Source of the DNA: Pseudomonadota bacterium | GTDB lineage: Bacteria > Pseudomonadota > Gammaproteobacteria > Burkholderiales > Burkholderiaceae_E | Length of the DNA: 20,802 bases | Assembly: GCA_023389175.1 (NCBI GenBank) | Contig: JAEWEW010000206.1 | Coordinates: forward strand, 1-20,802 | Reading direction: 5' to 3' | Shown: in pieces, positions 1 to 7,326 of the stretch | Layout: each line of letters begins with the position of its first letter | Position numbering within the stretch: the stretch's first letter is position 1 | Program-made: the position numbers and the translations under genes | The notes under the pieces: model-generated | Databases searched by the model: none | What the model was told of the DNA's origin: nothing | Seen by the model: the letters and a program-made list of their open reading frames with translations, nothing else

Positions 1-337
1 AGGCCATCGCGCTCAGGATCACCAGGACCGCCATCGCGATCACGAAGCCCAGCCGCGGCAGCAGCACGCCGTACAGGATGACCGCCCCGAGGATGACGAT
101 CAGTCCGCGCCAGCCGATCGGCTCGACGGTGCTCTCCGGCGCGTCCGGCTTGATCGCGGGCCATCCGACGAGCAATCCGAGCGCGACCAGCATGCCGCCG
201 AGCACCGTCGGGAAGTAGCCGGGACCCATCCGTTGCGCCGTGCCGAACTGGTATTCGGTCGACCAGAAGATGAAGAGCAGGCCGAAGATGACGAACATGA
301 CGGCCGACCAGAAGTCCTTCTGGCTGCGAATCTCCAA
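1..337 (-). CDS. tctB: TctB-family small membrane subunit of a tripartite tricarboxylate transporter (partial)
   Basis: The gene runs off the left edge, leaving the N-terminal 112 residues of a family usually about 150-160 long. The protein is almost wholly hydrophobic, with membrane segments near residues 11-26, 42-62 and 77-110. It carries the TctB hallmark MGPGYFP (residues 38-43 region) after the first helix, and its start, EIRSQKDFWSAVMF, is typical of the family. TctB is the small four-helix subunit that works with the large permease TctA and a periplasmic TctC/Bug receptor to import carboxylates with sodium. I chose a TTG start because GGGAG lies eight bases upstream and the family N-terminus begins here; an internal ATG at 298 would cut into the first helix. 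The gene lies downstream of a response regulator/kinase pair on the same strand but has a 221-base leader with its own promoter-like and operator-like sequences. Assignment is firm; the transported substrate is unknown. Confidence 0.85.
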   Translation of the reverse strand, partial: MEIRSQKDFWSAVMFVIFGLLFIFWSTEYQFGTAQRMGPGYFPTVLGGMLVALGLLVGWPAIKPDAPESTVEPIGWRGLIVILGAVILYGVLLPRLGFVIAMAVLVILSAMA

Positions 338-431
338 GCTATCGTCTCCCTGATGCGCCGCGCGGCGTCGCGCGTGTGTGCGGCGAAGGCACCGCGACCA
401 TGGTCCAGGCCGTTCGCGCGGCCCGTGGCGC

Positions 432-459
432 ATCTTAGTGGCAGGGGATTGCCGTCACA
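432..459 (-). promoter_or_regulatory. candidate sigma-70 promoter of tctB
   Basis: Reading leftwards, TGTGAC (459-454) is followed after 16 bases by TAAGAT (437-432). Transcription would begin near 425, leaving a leader of roughly 85 bases before the TTG start of tctB. The -10 box is good and the -35 box is poor, as expected for a promoter that needs an activator. The repeated ATTGCCGT elements just upstream fit that reading. Confidence 0.4.
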
Positions 460-486
460 TGGCGGGCGCATTGCCGTTTGGCAATG
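448..486. promoter_or_regulatory. repeated ATTGCCGT operator-like array upstream of tctB
   Basis: ATTGCCGT occurs at 448-455 and again at 470-477, exactly 22 bases (about two helical turns) apart. The second copy is also the left arm of a perfect inverted repeat, CATTGCC (469-475) and GGCAATG (480-486), with a four-base GTTT centre. No T-tract follows on either strand, so it does not look like a terminator. Its place between the kinase stop and tctB, overlapping and just upstream of a weak -35 box, suggests a binding site for the OmpR-type regulator encoded nearby. That assignment is inference. Confidence 0.4.
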
Positions 487-558
487 TCGTCCTGCGGCAG
501 TGGATCGGCGCGCAGGCACCGGCGCGGCCGCCCGGGCGGGCCCGCCATGGCCGGGGCG

Positions 559-1959
559 TCAGGCGACGTAGGACGACAGGCGGATGCGCGCGGCCAGCCC
601 GGGTCGCGCGTCGGCGAACTCGATCGTGCCGCCGTGCAGCTGCACCACCGCCCGCGCGCTCGCCAGCCCCAGGCCGGTGCCCGACATGCCGCGATTCGGG
701 CGGAAGAAGCGGGTGCCGAGCCGCTCCAGCGCCGCGGGCGGCACACCGGGCCCGTTGTCCGTCACCGAGAGCACCACCTCGTCACCCTCGCGCATGGCGC
801 CCACGCACACATGCGCCCGGTTGCCGGCATGGCGCAGCGCGTTCTCCACGAGATTGGCGGCGACGCCGGCGAGGAGATCGCGATCGCCGAGCACGGTGAC
901 CGCGGTTTCGGTCCGATCGACCAGCACCGTCCCCTGTTCCTCGGCCACCGAGGCGAACAGCTCCACGACGTCGCGCATGATCGCGCCGGCGTCGACCGGC
1001 TCGAACTCCTGGCGCCGCGTGCCGGCTTCGGCCTCCGCGATCTGCAGCAGCTTGTCGAAGACCTGAGTCAGCGATTCGATCTCGCGGACCGCAGTGCGGT
1101 TGGCTTCCAGGACCTGGTCCGGGTCGACGCCGGGGCGGTCGGCAGTCCGCAGGCCGGCGAGGATCCGTGACATCGGCGTTCGCATCTCGTGCGCGATGGC
1201 ATTGGAGACATGCCTCACCCCCTCCATCAACTGCTCGATGCGGTCCAGCATGTGGTTGATGTCCCCATCGAGGCGCGCGAACTCGTCCTCCTGGGATACC
1301 GTCGGGACCCGCATGCTGAGATCCCCGGCGCCGACCCCGCGCGTGGTCTTTCGGATCGTTTCCACGCGGCTCTCGAGGTGGGCGCGGAACCACGCGGTGC
1401 CGCCAAGGATGAACAGCAGCGTGACCCCGGCCGCCGCATACAGCGCCCGCTCCACCAGGCGCACCATGCGCTGCACGTCGCCCATCTCCCTGCCGACCAC
1501 CAGCAGGGAGCCGTCGGCCAGCCGCCGCGCGAGCAGCGTGCCGTCCACGTCGCGGCCGGCTCGCAGGACGGGGCGCTCGACGATACGGCCGGCGCTGCCT
1601 TCGATCTCCGGCACTGTGTCGAGGTTGCCGGCGAGCGTCATGCCGCGCTCGTCGAGCAGCAGGTACAGCTCGATGTCGGACCCGGCGCTGTCGTGCAGGA
1701 TCTGGTCGATCACCCGCGCGACGCCTTCCCGGCCTTCGCGATCGAAGAGACTCTCCAGGCGGTAGGCGGCCGTATGGACCTCGCGCGCGTTGTTGTGCTT
1801 GAGGACGCCGACCGTCTGGACGTAGAAGAGCCCGACCAGCACCGTCATGGTCACCAGCGAAAGCAGTCCGTAGTTGAGCGCCAGCCGGAATCCGACCGAG
1901 CGAAAGAGCACGGGCAGGCCGGCCAGCGGGGGGCGCGCGGTTGCCGCCTCGTCGCTCAT
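559..1959 (-). CDS. membrane sensor histidine kinase
   Basis: A 466-residue sensor kinase that would autophosphorylate in response to a periplasmic signal and pass phosphate to the regulator encoded just upstream. Visible architecture: first membrane segment about 26-50, a periplasmic sensor region about 51-171, second membrane segment about 172-190, a HAMP linker about 190-240, and an H-box AIAHEMRTPMSRI with phospho-acceptor His257. The ATPase domain follows, with N-box NLVENALRHAGN (369-380), G1 box DNGPGV (401-406) and G2 box GTGLGLA (427-433). The ATG start overlaps the TGA of the response regulator by four bases, so the two genes are translationally coupled. The periplasmic region is not recognisable to me as a named sensor domain. 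The tctB gene downstream suggests carboxylate sensing, as in TctE-type systems, but that is context only. Confidence 0.93.
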   Translation of the reverse strand: MSDEAATARPPLAGLPVLFRSVGFRLALNYGLLSLVTMTVLVGLFYVQTVGVLKHNNAREVHTAAYRLESLFDREGREGVARVIDQILHDSAGSDIELYLLLDERGMTLAGNLDTVPEIEGSAGRIVERPVLRAGRDVDGTLLARRLADGSLLVVGREMGDVQRMVRLVERALYAAAGVTLLFILGGTAWFRAHLESRVETIRKTTRGVGAGDLSMRVPTVSQEDEFARLDGDINHMLDRIEQLMEGVRHVSNAIAHEMRTPMSRILAGLRTADRPGVDPDQVLEANRTAVREIESLTQVFDKLLQIAEAEAGTRRQEFEPVDAGAIMRDVVELFASVAEEQGTVLVDRTETAVTVLGDRDLLAGVAANLVENALRHAGNRAHVCVGAMREGDEVVLSVTDNGPGVPPAALERLGTRFFRPNRGMSGTGLGLASARAVVQLHGGTIEFADARPGLAARIRLSSYVA

Positions 1960-2690
1960 CTGCGCGTCGCGCGCGAGCCGGTCGCCGCCCGCGGGCCGGC
2001 TGTCGCGCCCGCATCCTCCGCGAGCAGGTAGCCGATGCCCCGTACGGTGTGGATCAGGGGCCGCGTTGAGCCGGCGTCGATCTTCTGCCGCAGACGGCTG
2101 ATCTGCACGTCGATGATGTTGGTCTGCGGGTCGAAACGATAGTCCCAGACCGCCTCGAGCAGCATCGTCCGGGTGAGCACCTGCCGCGGGTGCGACATCA
2201 TGTAGGCGAGCAGCCGGAACTCGCGCGGCTGCAACTGGATGGACCGGCCGCCGCGCTCGACCCGGCGGTTCACCAGGTCGATGCGCAGGTCCGCGAGGGA
2301 GAGCTGCGCCGGCGCGGCCTCCGAGCGCGACCGCCGCACCAGCGCCTCGGCCCGGGCAGCAAGCTCGGAGAAGGCAAACGGCTTCGCCAGGTAGTCGTCA
2401 CCACCGGCCTTCAGTCCGCGCACCCGCTCGTCCAGGGCGGTGAGGGCGCTCAGCACGATCACCGGCGTCGTGCGTCCGATCCCGCGCATCGTCGCCAGGA
2501 TCGACAGGCCATCGACGCCATTGGGAAGCATCCGATCCAGGATCACCACGTCCCAGTCCTGCTCGGTCGCCGCCTGCAGGCCGGCGACCGGATCGGCGCA
2601 GACGGTCGGGGAATGACCGAGCTCGCGAAGGCCGTCGGCCACGTACTTCGCGTTGACCTGGTCGTCCTCGATGATCAGGCAGCGCCACAT
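1956..2690 (-). CDS. OmpR/PhoB-family response regulator
   Basis: A 244-residue transcription factor with an N-terminal receiver domain and a C-terminal winged helix. In the receiver, the acidic pair is D9-D10, the phospho-acceptor is Asp52 (in VVILDRMLP), Ser81 occupies the switch position and Lys103 lies in LAKPF. The winged helix spans about 130-225 and contains PREFRLLAYM and the recognition segment TNIIDVQISRLRQKI, with the closing RGIGYLL. About 20 residues rich in Ala, Arg and Gly trail the domain. It is the first gene of the regulator-kinase pair and overlaps the kinase start by ATGA. The ribosome binding site before the ATG is weak. The likely targets are tctB and its own promoter, inferred from location only. 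Confidence 0.93.
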   Translation of the reverse strand: MWRCLIIEDDQVNAKYVADGLRELGHSPTVCADPVAGLQAATEQDWDVVILDRMLPNGVDGLSILATMRGIGRTTPVIVLSALTALDERVRGLKAGGDDYLAKPFAFSELAARAEALVRRSRSEAAPAQLSLADLRIDLVNRRVERGGRSIQLQPREFRLLAYMMSHPRQVLTRTMLLEAVWDYRFDPQTNIIDVQISRLRQKIDAGSTRPLIHTVRGIGYLLAEDAGATAGPRAATGSRATRR

Positions 2691-2733
2691 ACGCCAACCG
2701 GGAGCCTCGTTACGATCGCATTGCAGGCCGGCA

Positions 2734-2761
2734 AGTATAGACAGCCGCGAGCAGTCGTTCA
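2734..2761 (-). promoter_or_regulatory. weak candidate promoter of the response regulator gene
   Basis: Leftward TATACT (2739-2734) is a good -10 hexamer about 44 bases before the ATG. The best -35 at the right distance, TGAACG (2761-2756) with a 16-base spacer, is poor. The 108-base gap between the CoA-transferase stop and the regulator could therefore hold a separate promoter, or transcription could read through from the operon upstream. Confidence 0.3.
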
Positions 2762-2798
2762 GCCAGAATAAAGGATATCGGATAGTGAAGGCTCAAGG

Positions 2799-4028
2799 TC
2801 AATCGGTTTCTGCCTGCCGCGGCTTGGACTCGCCGTCCCGCAGCACGCCCATCTCGAGCCAACGTCCTAGCTGATTCTCGTCTATCCCGCATTCCCGCAG
2901 CACCTCGAGCGTATGCTCACCCAGCTTGGGCGCATGCCGACGGAGCGCGGGAGGTGAAACCGACCATTCCGTAGGGTTGGCGATCGATGTCAGGAGACCT
3001 TCGGTCGGGTGCTCCACCTGTTGGAGGAACTCGATATCCTTCAAATGCTTGTCCTCCAGCAGATCTTCCAGGTCATACAACTTGGCTACGGGGAGGTCTG
3101 CACGCTCGAACAGCTCCAGCCACTCGTCCGTGGTGCGGGTGGCAAGCGTCTCGGCGAGGAAGCCATAGACCGCGTCGATATTGGCAAGGCGCGATGCTTG
3201 GGAGGAGAACCGCGGGTCGGCTCGCATCATGTCCGGCTTGCCGATCGCTGTGAGGAAGGCCTGCCACTGCCTATCGTTGTAGACCAGCGTGCATAGGTAC
3301 CCGTCCCGGGTCCTGTATGGGCGTCGCTCGCGGGTGAGACTGCGCGCATAGCCCGCGGGGCCGGCCGGCGGAACGAACTGCTTTCCAGCCAGGTGTTCGC
3401 CTAGGACGATCGAGGCAATGCCCTCGAACATGGGGACATCGACCTGTTGGCCTTCCCCCGTGCGCAATCGGTGACAGAGGCCCGTGGTGATTGCCAGCGC
3501 AAGCTGCAGGCCGACGATACGATCGGCTAGGATCATCGGCGCATAGCGCGGTTCCCCGGATCCAGCCTCATGGGCGAGGGACGGAAGTCCGGACATGCCT
3601 TGAATGAGATCGTCATAGGCGGGGCGTTTCGCGTAGCGACCGCGTTGGCTGAACCCGAAGCCGCCTACGTAGAGGATTCCCGGATTGATCCGCCGGATCG
3701 CATCGTATCCGAGCCCGAGCCGCCTCATGGCCTGCGGTCGCAGGTTGTAAACCAGCACGTCGGCACCTCGGATCAACTCAAGGAGTGCAGCCTTGCCCTC
3801 GGACATCTTCAGGTCGATAACGACTGAGCGCTTGTTGCGATTGGTGGACAGGTAGAGATGCCCCATGCGTTCGCTACGCATAGGGCCGGACTGGCGCATG
3901 ACATCCCCCGAGGGCGGCTCAACCTTTATGACGTCGGCGCCGAAATCCCCGAGCCATTGGGTGGCATACGGTCCCATGACCACGCTGGTCATGTCGATGA
4001 CGCGTATGCCTGCCAGCGGACTGCTCAA
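2799..4028 (-). CDS. CaiB/BaiF-family (class III) CoA-transferase
   Basis: About 409 residues, the normal size for a class III CoA-transferase that moves CoA between carboxylic acids in the cytoplasm. The N-terminus SSPLAGIRVIDMTSVVMGPY and the following DFGADVIKVEPPSGD are family signatures. Asp169 in ILADRIVGLQ occupies the position of the catalytic aspartate that forms the acyl-anhydride intermediate. I prefer the TTG start at 4028: it overlaps the upstream Bug stop as TTGA, has GGGAG ten bases upstream and gives the usual family N-terminus. A GTG at 4067 would add 13 residues and overlap Bug by 43 bases. It follows an acyl-CoA dehydrogenase and a solute-binding protein in one leftward operon, so it probably activates the imported acid. 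The donor and acceptor cannot be read from sequence. Confidence 0.92.
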   Translation of the reverse strand: MSSPLAGIRVIDMTSVVMGPYATQWLGDFGADVIKVEPPSGDVMRQSGPMRSERMGHLYLSTNRNKRSVVIDLKMSEGKAALLELIRGADVLVYNLRPQAMRRLGLGYDAIRRINPGILYVGGFGFSQRGRYAKRPAYDDLIQGMSGLPSLAHEAGSGEPRYAPMILADRIVGLQLALAITTGLCHRLRTGEGQQVDVPMFEGIASIVLGEHLAGKQFVPPAGPAGYARSLTRERRPYRTRDGYLCTLVYNDRQWQAFLTAIGKPDMMRADPRFSSQASRLANIDAVYGFLAETLATRTTDEWLELFERADLPVAKLYDLEDLLEDKHLKDIEFLQQVEHPTEGLLTSIANPTEWSVSPPALRRHAPKLGEHTLEVLRECGIDENQLGRWLEMGVLRDGESKPRQAETD

Positions 4029-5002
4029 TTCGCTTTCACTCCCGACGACCTCACTATCTTGCCCCACTTGCCATGGTCCGTCCGGACGAAGGCGCCGAAC
4101 TCATCTGGCTCCAGGGTCCATACGCTGTACGCCTGCGCCTTGATCCGCTCCTTCACCTCCGGGGCAGCCAACGCCTTCTTCAACTCCACGTTCAGGCGGG
4201 TCACGATGGCCTTGGGGGTGCCAGCAGGCGCGAACACGCCGAACCAGAGGTCGCTCCCTGCGTCTGAATACCCAGGGACGCCCGATTCGCTCATGGTTGG
4301 AATGTCAGGGGCGAACTCGCTTCGCTGATTGCTGGTGACCGCCAGCGGGCGGACCTTGCCTGCCCTGATCTGAGGAAGGCTTGTCACCAAGATGTCGAAC
4401 ATCGCAGTGACGTTGCCCGCCATCACGTCGACCAGTGCCGGCGCACTGCCCTTATAGGGCACGTGAACCATCGGGGCTCCGGTGATGGACTTCAGGAGTT
4501 CGCCCGACAGATGGTTGGTGGCTCCAATTCCGCCGGAAGCGAACGTCACCTTGTCGGGATTGGCCTTCGCGTAGTCCACGAGGTCGGCAACCGTCTTAGC
4601 CGGGACCGCCGGGTTGACCACGAGCACGTTCACATAAGAGACCAGCGGGGTGATCGCCTCGAAGTCCTTCAGGGGATCGTAGGCGAGCTTGGTGTAGATG
4701 TGCGGATTGATTGCCTGCGTGCCGGTGTGCCCCATGCCGATGGTATAGCCGTCCGGTGTCGCACGCGCTAGTGTTTCCATCGCGATACCTCCGCCAGCCC
4801 CGACGCGGTTGTCGACGACGATCGGAACACCCAGCGACTCGCCGAGCTTCGGTGCGATGGCCCTAGCCAGCGCATCCGTCGGCCCTCCGGCAGAAAACGG
4901 AATTAGCCAGCGGATCGGCTTGTGTGGATAATCCTGCGCAGCGGCAGGCAAGATCGTGGCCAGCGAGATCGCCACCGCAACGGCTGAACCCAACGCTTTC
5001 AT
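4025..5002 (-). CDS. Bug/TctC-family periplasmic solute-binding protein
   Basis: A 325-residue extracytoplasmic receptor of tripartite tricarboxylate transporters. It has a short signal peptide (Lys2, hydrophobic 6-19, cleavage near AAAQ at 20-23), then the family opening YPHKPIRWLIPFSAGGPTD, the ligand-loop motif NRVGAGGGIAMETLA, and later HVPYKGSAPALVDVMAGNV and FDILVTSLPQIRAGKVRPLA, all characteristic. GGAGG lies a few bases before the ATG. The gene sits 58 bases after the acyl-CoA dehydrogenase and overlaps the CoA-transferase, so it is a mid-operon gene. No membrane subunits lie in this operon; tctB is about 3.7 kb further on, after the two-component genes. The ligand is probably a mono- or dicarboxylate that becomes the CoA-transferase substrate (inference). 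Confidence 0.94.
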   Translation of the reverse strand: MKALGSAVAVAISLATILPAAAQDYPHKPIRWLIPFSAGGPTDALARAIAPKLGESLGVPIVVDNRVGAGGGIAMETLARATPDGYTIGMGHTGTQAINPHIYTKLAYDPLKDFEAITPLVSYVNVLVVNPAVPAKTVADLVDYAKANPDKVTFASGGIGATNHLSGELLKSITGAPMVHVPYKGSAPALVDVMAGNVTAMFDILVTSLPQIRAGKVRPLAVTSNQRSEFAPDIPTMSESGVPGYSDAGSDLWFGVFAPAGTPKAIVTRLNVELKKALAAPEVKERIKAQAYSVWTLEPDEFGAFVRTDHGKWGKIVRSSGVKAN

Positions 5003-5060
5003 GCTCGTCCCCTCCTCAATTGGTCATTGTCGACCGCGCACCCTTTTGCCCGGTCCATGG

Positions 5061-6215
5061 TCATGAAACATGACGCTTCACCAACTCACGGGCGATGATC
5101 AATTGCTGTATCTGGCTAGTGCCCTCGAACAGCCGCAGCAGACGAACATCGCGGTAAAGCCGCTCGATCGGATACTCCTTGATGTAGCCGTTTCCGCCGT
5201 GAACTTGCAGCATCCGGTCGGCGATCCGGCCGGCGGCCTCCGTAGCGAAGTACTTGCAGCACGCAGACTCCATCGTGACGTTCCTGCCCGCGTCCTTGTC
5301 CTGCGCGGCCTTCTCGACCATGGACCGGGCGGCAAAGGCCTCTGCCTGGCTGTCGGCCAGCATGGCTTGAATCAGCTGGAAGTCTGCAATCGGCCTCCCG
5401 AACTGTCGTCGTTCGGTCGCGTAGCGGACCCCTTCGTCAATCATCCGAAAGCACATTCCGGTCGCGACGGCAGCCATGTGAAGCCTGGCATGGTCCAGTG
5501 ATCGCATCGCGCTCTTGAAGCCGCCGCCTTCCCGGCCGCCGAGCAGCGCGCTCGTGGGAACCCTGCAGTCCTCGAAGACGACATCGGATTCATGGGATCC
5601 GCGGAATCCCATCTTGCGATAGGGCGGCGATACGGTGATACCGGGGGTGCCGCGTTCTACGAGGAAGGCAGAAATGCCGGCCGCCCCTGTTTCCCTCGGC
5701 GCAGTCCGGGCAAAAACAGTGAAAAGCCCGGCGTGGACGGCGTTGGTGATGAACCTCTTGGTGCCGGTGATCAGGTAATGGTCGCCATCGCGCACTGCAC
5801 GGGTGGAGAGTGACGCGGCATCCGACCCCGAGTCGGGCTCCGTCAGGCAAAAGGACGCGATCAGCTCACCGTTGGCAATCCGCGGCAGGTACTCTTGCCG
5901 TTGCTCTGCCGTTCCTTCGTTGATGATGCCAAGGGTGCCCACGCCGTTGGTCGTGCCGAAATAGGAACGAAAGACGAGCGATGCGTAGGCGACCTCGAAG
6001 ACGAGGCGAACCTCCTCATACATGCCCAGACCCAAGCCGCCGTACTCTTGGGGCACCGTCATACCGAAGAGGCCGAGTTCCTTGAGTTGGCGCACTATCG
6101 AGCCGGGAATCACCTCGGTTTCCTCGACTTCTGCCTCCGCCCGGATCAATTGCTCGCGCGCAAAGCGCCTGACGGCATCAGCGAGCAATTCGATCGTCTC
6201 TTCGCGTTCCTCCAT
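5061..6215 (-). CDS. acyl-CoA dehydrogenase
   Basis: A 384-residue flavoprotein that would introduce an alpha-beta double bond into an acyl-CoA and pass electrons to ETF. The flavin motif FCLTEPDSGSD lies at 122-132. The C-terminal helical domain carries RRQFGRPIADFQLIQ, the dimer/FAD segment QVHGGNGYIKEYPIERLYRD and the base-bearing EGTSQIQ with Glu364 at the usual catalytic position. Length and layout match the short- to medium-chain group. The start follows GGGGGAGG closely. It heads the operon with Bug and the CoA-transferase and is divergent from a LysR gene. The product of the CoA-transferase is the natural candidate substrate, for example a short dicarboxylyl- or branched acyl-CoA, but specificity cannot be read by eye. 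Confidence 0.94.
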   Translation of the reverse strand: MEEREETIELLADAVRRFAREQLIRAEAEVEETEVIPGSIVRQLKELGLFGMTVPQEYGGLGLGMYEEVRLVFEVAYASLVFRSYFGTTNGVGTLGIINEGTAEQRQEYLPRIANGELIASFCLTEPDSGSDAASLSTRAVRDGDHYLITGTKRFITNAVHAGLFTVFARTAPRETGAAGISAFLVERGTPGITVSPPYRKMGFRGSHESDVVFEDCRVPTSALLGGREGGGFKSAMRSLDHARLHMAAVATGMCFRMIDEGVRYATERRQFGRPIADFQLIQAMLADSQAEAFAARSMVEKAAQDKDAGRNVTMESACCKYFATEAAGRIADRMLQVHGGNGYIKEYPIERLYRDVRLLRLFEGTSQIQQLIIARELVKRHVS

Positions 6216-6258
6216 AGGCCTCCCCCAGCTATCGACGCCGCGACTATGTCACCGGAGG

Positions 6259-6310
6259 CCATATCTCGTCCAATACCATATCTTGGTGTTGTGATACCTT
6301 TTGCATATGG
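6259..6310. promoter_or_regulatory. LysR-type operator candidate in the divergent LysR/dehydrogenase promoter
   Basis: The 91-base gap is full of repeats. CCATATCT occurs at 6259-6266 and 6276-6283 (17 apart). An imperfect palindrome has arms CAATACCA (6271-6278) and TGGTGTTG (6284-6291), matching in 7 of 8 pairs around five bases. ATACC recurs at 6273 and 6294, 21 apart. An ATATGG inverse copy overlaps the LysR start. LysR regulators usually bind such dyads in a shared divergent promoter, so this is the likely control site for both genes. Clear -35/-10 pairs are not visible on either strand. Confidence 0.45.
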
Positions 6311-7242
6311 ATACTAGGCAGATTCGCCAGTTCCTTGCCGTGGCCGATACCCTGAGCTTTCGCAAGGGTGCGGAAAGGCTTCACATGGCTCAACCGCCAC
6401 TTTCCATGGCGATCCGACGCATGGAGGCGAGTCTCGGCGCGCCCCTTTTCGTGCGCGGCAGGAACGGGGTGCGTCTCACGGACTTCGGGAAGGCCTTGGT
6501 GGACGATGCACGACGGGTGGCGCATGACGCCGAGCGACTTCGTCGGTCTGCGGCGATGTTCAACGCGGGAACGAGTGGTCGCTTGCGTGTCGGCTTCGTT
6601 GGGTCAGCGACCTACATGCTCTTGCCGACCGTACTCCCACGATTCAGGAGCCGGTATCCCGGGATTGAACTGGACTTGCGGGAGGGCACGACGAGCCAGA
6701 TCCTCGCCAGTATCCAACAGGGTTCGCTCGACCTCGGGCTGGTCCGCTATCCCGTATTCGAGCCGCACACCACTTACCTGACGCCCGTGCAGGAAGACAT
6801 GCTTGTCGTCGCGTTGCCAAAGGACAGCGAACTGCGCAATCGGAAGCGCATGTCGCTCAAGGATCTGCATGATCATCCATTCGTTCTCTATTCGGCCACA
6901 GCAGCTGCGAATCTGCGCGGGCAAGTGTTTCTCGCATGCCAAGCGGCGGGATTCACGCCGCGCGTCGTGCAGGAAGCGGTACAAGTTCAGACCCTCATCT
7001 GCCTGGTGGAGAGCGGAATGGGGATCGCCCTGGTGCCTTCGAGCAGTGCTCGACACGGTCCGCCGGGCGTGATCTTTCGCAATCTCGCGCCGTCGGACAA
7101 GCATCTAGCAGTCGCAATTGCACTGGCGTCGCGCGGAGAGTCTGACCTGGTGATCGCCACACGCTTCCGAGAGGTGCTGACGGAGTTCTCGTCAGCCGTT
7201 CCCCTTGTGACGATCGGCAGTGGGCAGTCCCGTCCGCCGTAA
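6307..7242 (+). CDS. LysR-family transcriptional regulator
   Basis: A 311-residue regulator with the LysR winged helix-turn-helix at residues 1-60 (RQIRQFLAVADTLSFRKGAE, then AQPPLSMAIRRMEASLGAPLF) and a periplasmic-binding-protein-like effector domain from about 90 to 295 (GRLRVGFVGSATYMLLP, SLDLGLVR, ESGMGIALVPSS). I use the ATG at 6307; a TTG six bases earlier is in frame but adds only Met-His. No Shine-Dalgarno is visible, and a -10-like TGTGATAC lies 8-15 bases before the ATG, so translation may be leaderless or weak. It is divergent from the acyl-CoA dehydrogenase operon and presumably controls it in response to the transported acid or its CoA ester. Confidence 0.94.
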   Translation: MDTRQIRQFLAVADTLSFRKGAERLHMAQPPLSMAIRRMEASLGAPLFVRGRNGVRLTDFGKALVDDARRVAHDAERLRRSAAMFNAGTSGRLRVGFVGSATYMLLPTVLPRFRSRYPGIELDLREGTTSQILASIQQGSLDLGLVRYPVFEPHTTYLTPVQEDMLVVALPKDSELRNRKRMSLKDLHDHPFVLYSATAAANLRGQVFLACQAAGFTPRVVQEAVQVQTLICLVESGMGIALVPSSSARHGPPGVIFRNLAPSDKHLAVAIALASRGESDLVIATRFREVLTEFSSAVPLVTIGSGQSRPP

Positions 7243-7326
7243 TTGCATCGCCGGGGGACGACCAGGCCAGCTCTGTCCGGCGCTCCGCTGCTCTCTCTGC
7301 ATCAGGGCCAATGGTTCAATCGTCCT

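Noticed and set aside
469..486. CATTGCC/GGCAATG hairpin as a terminator of the kinase gene
   Set aside because: No T-tract follows on either strand, and the arm is repeated 22 bases away, which fits an operator better.
7243..7326. Terminator between the convergent LysR and DUF2889 genes
   Set aside because: No stable stem with a T-tract could be found by eye in the 84-base gap.
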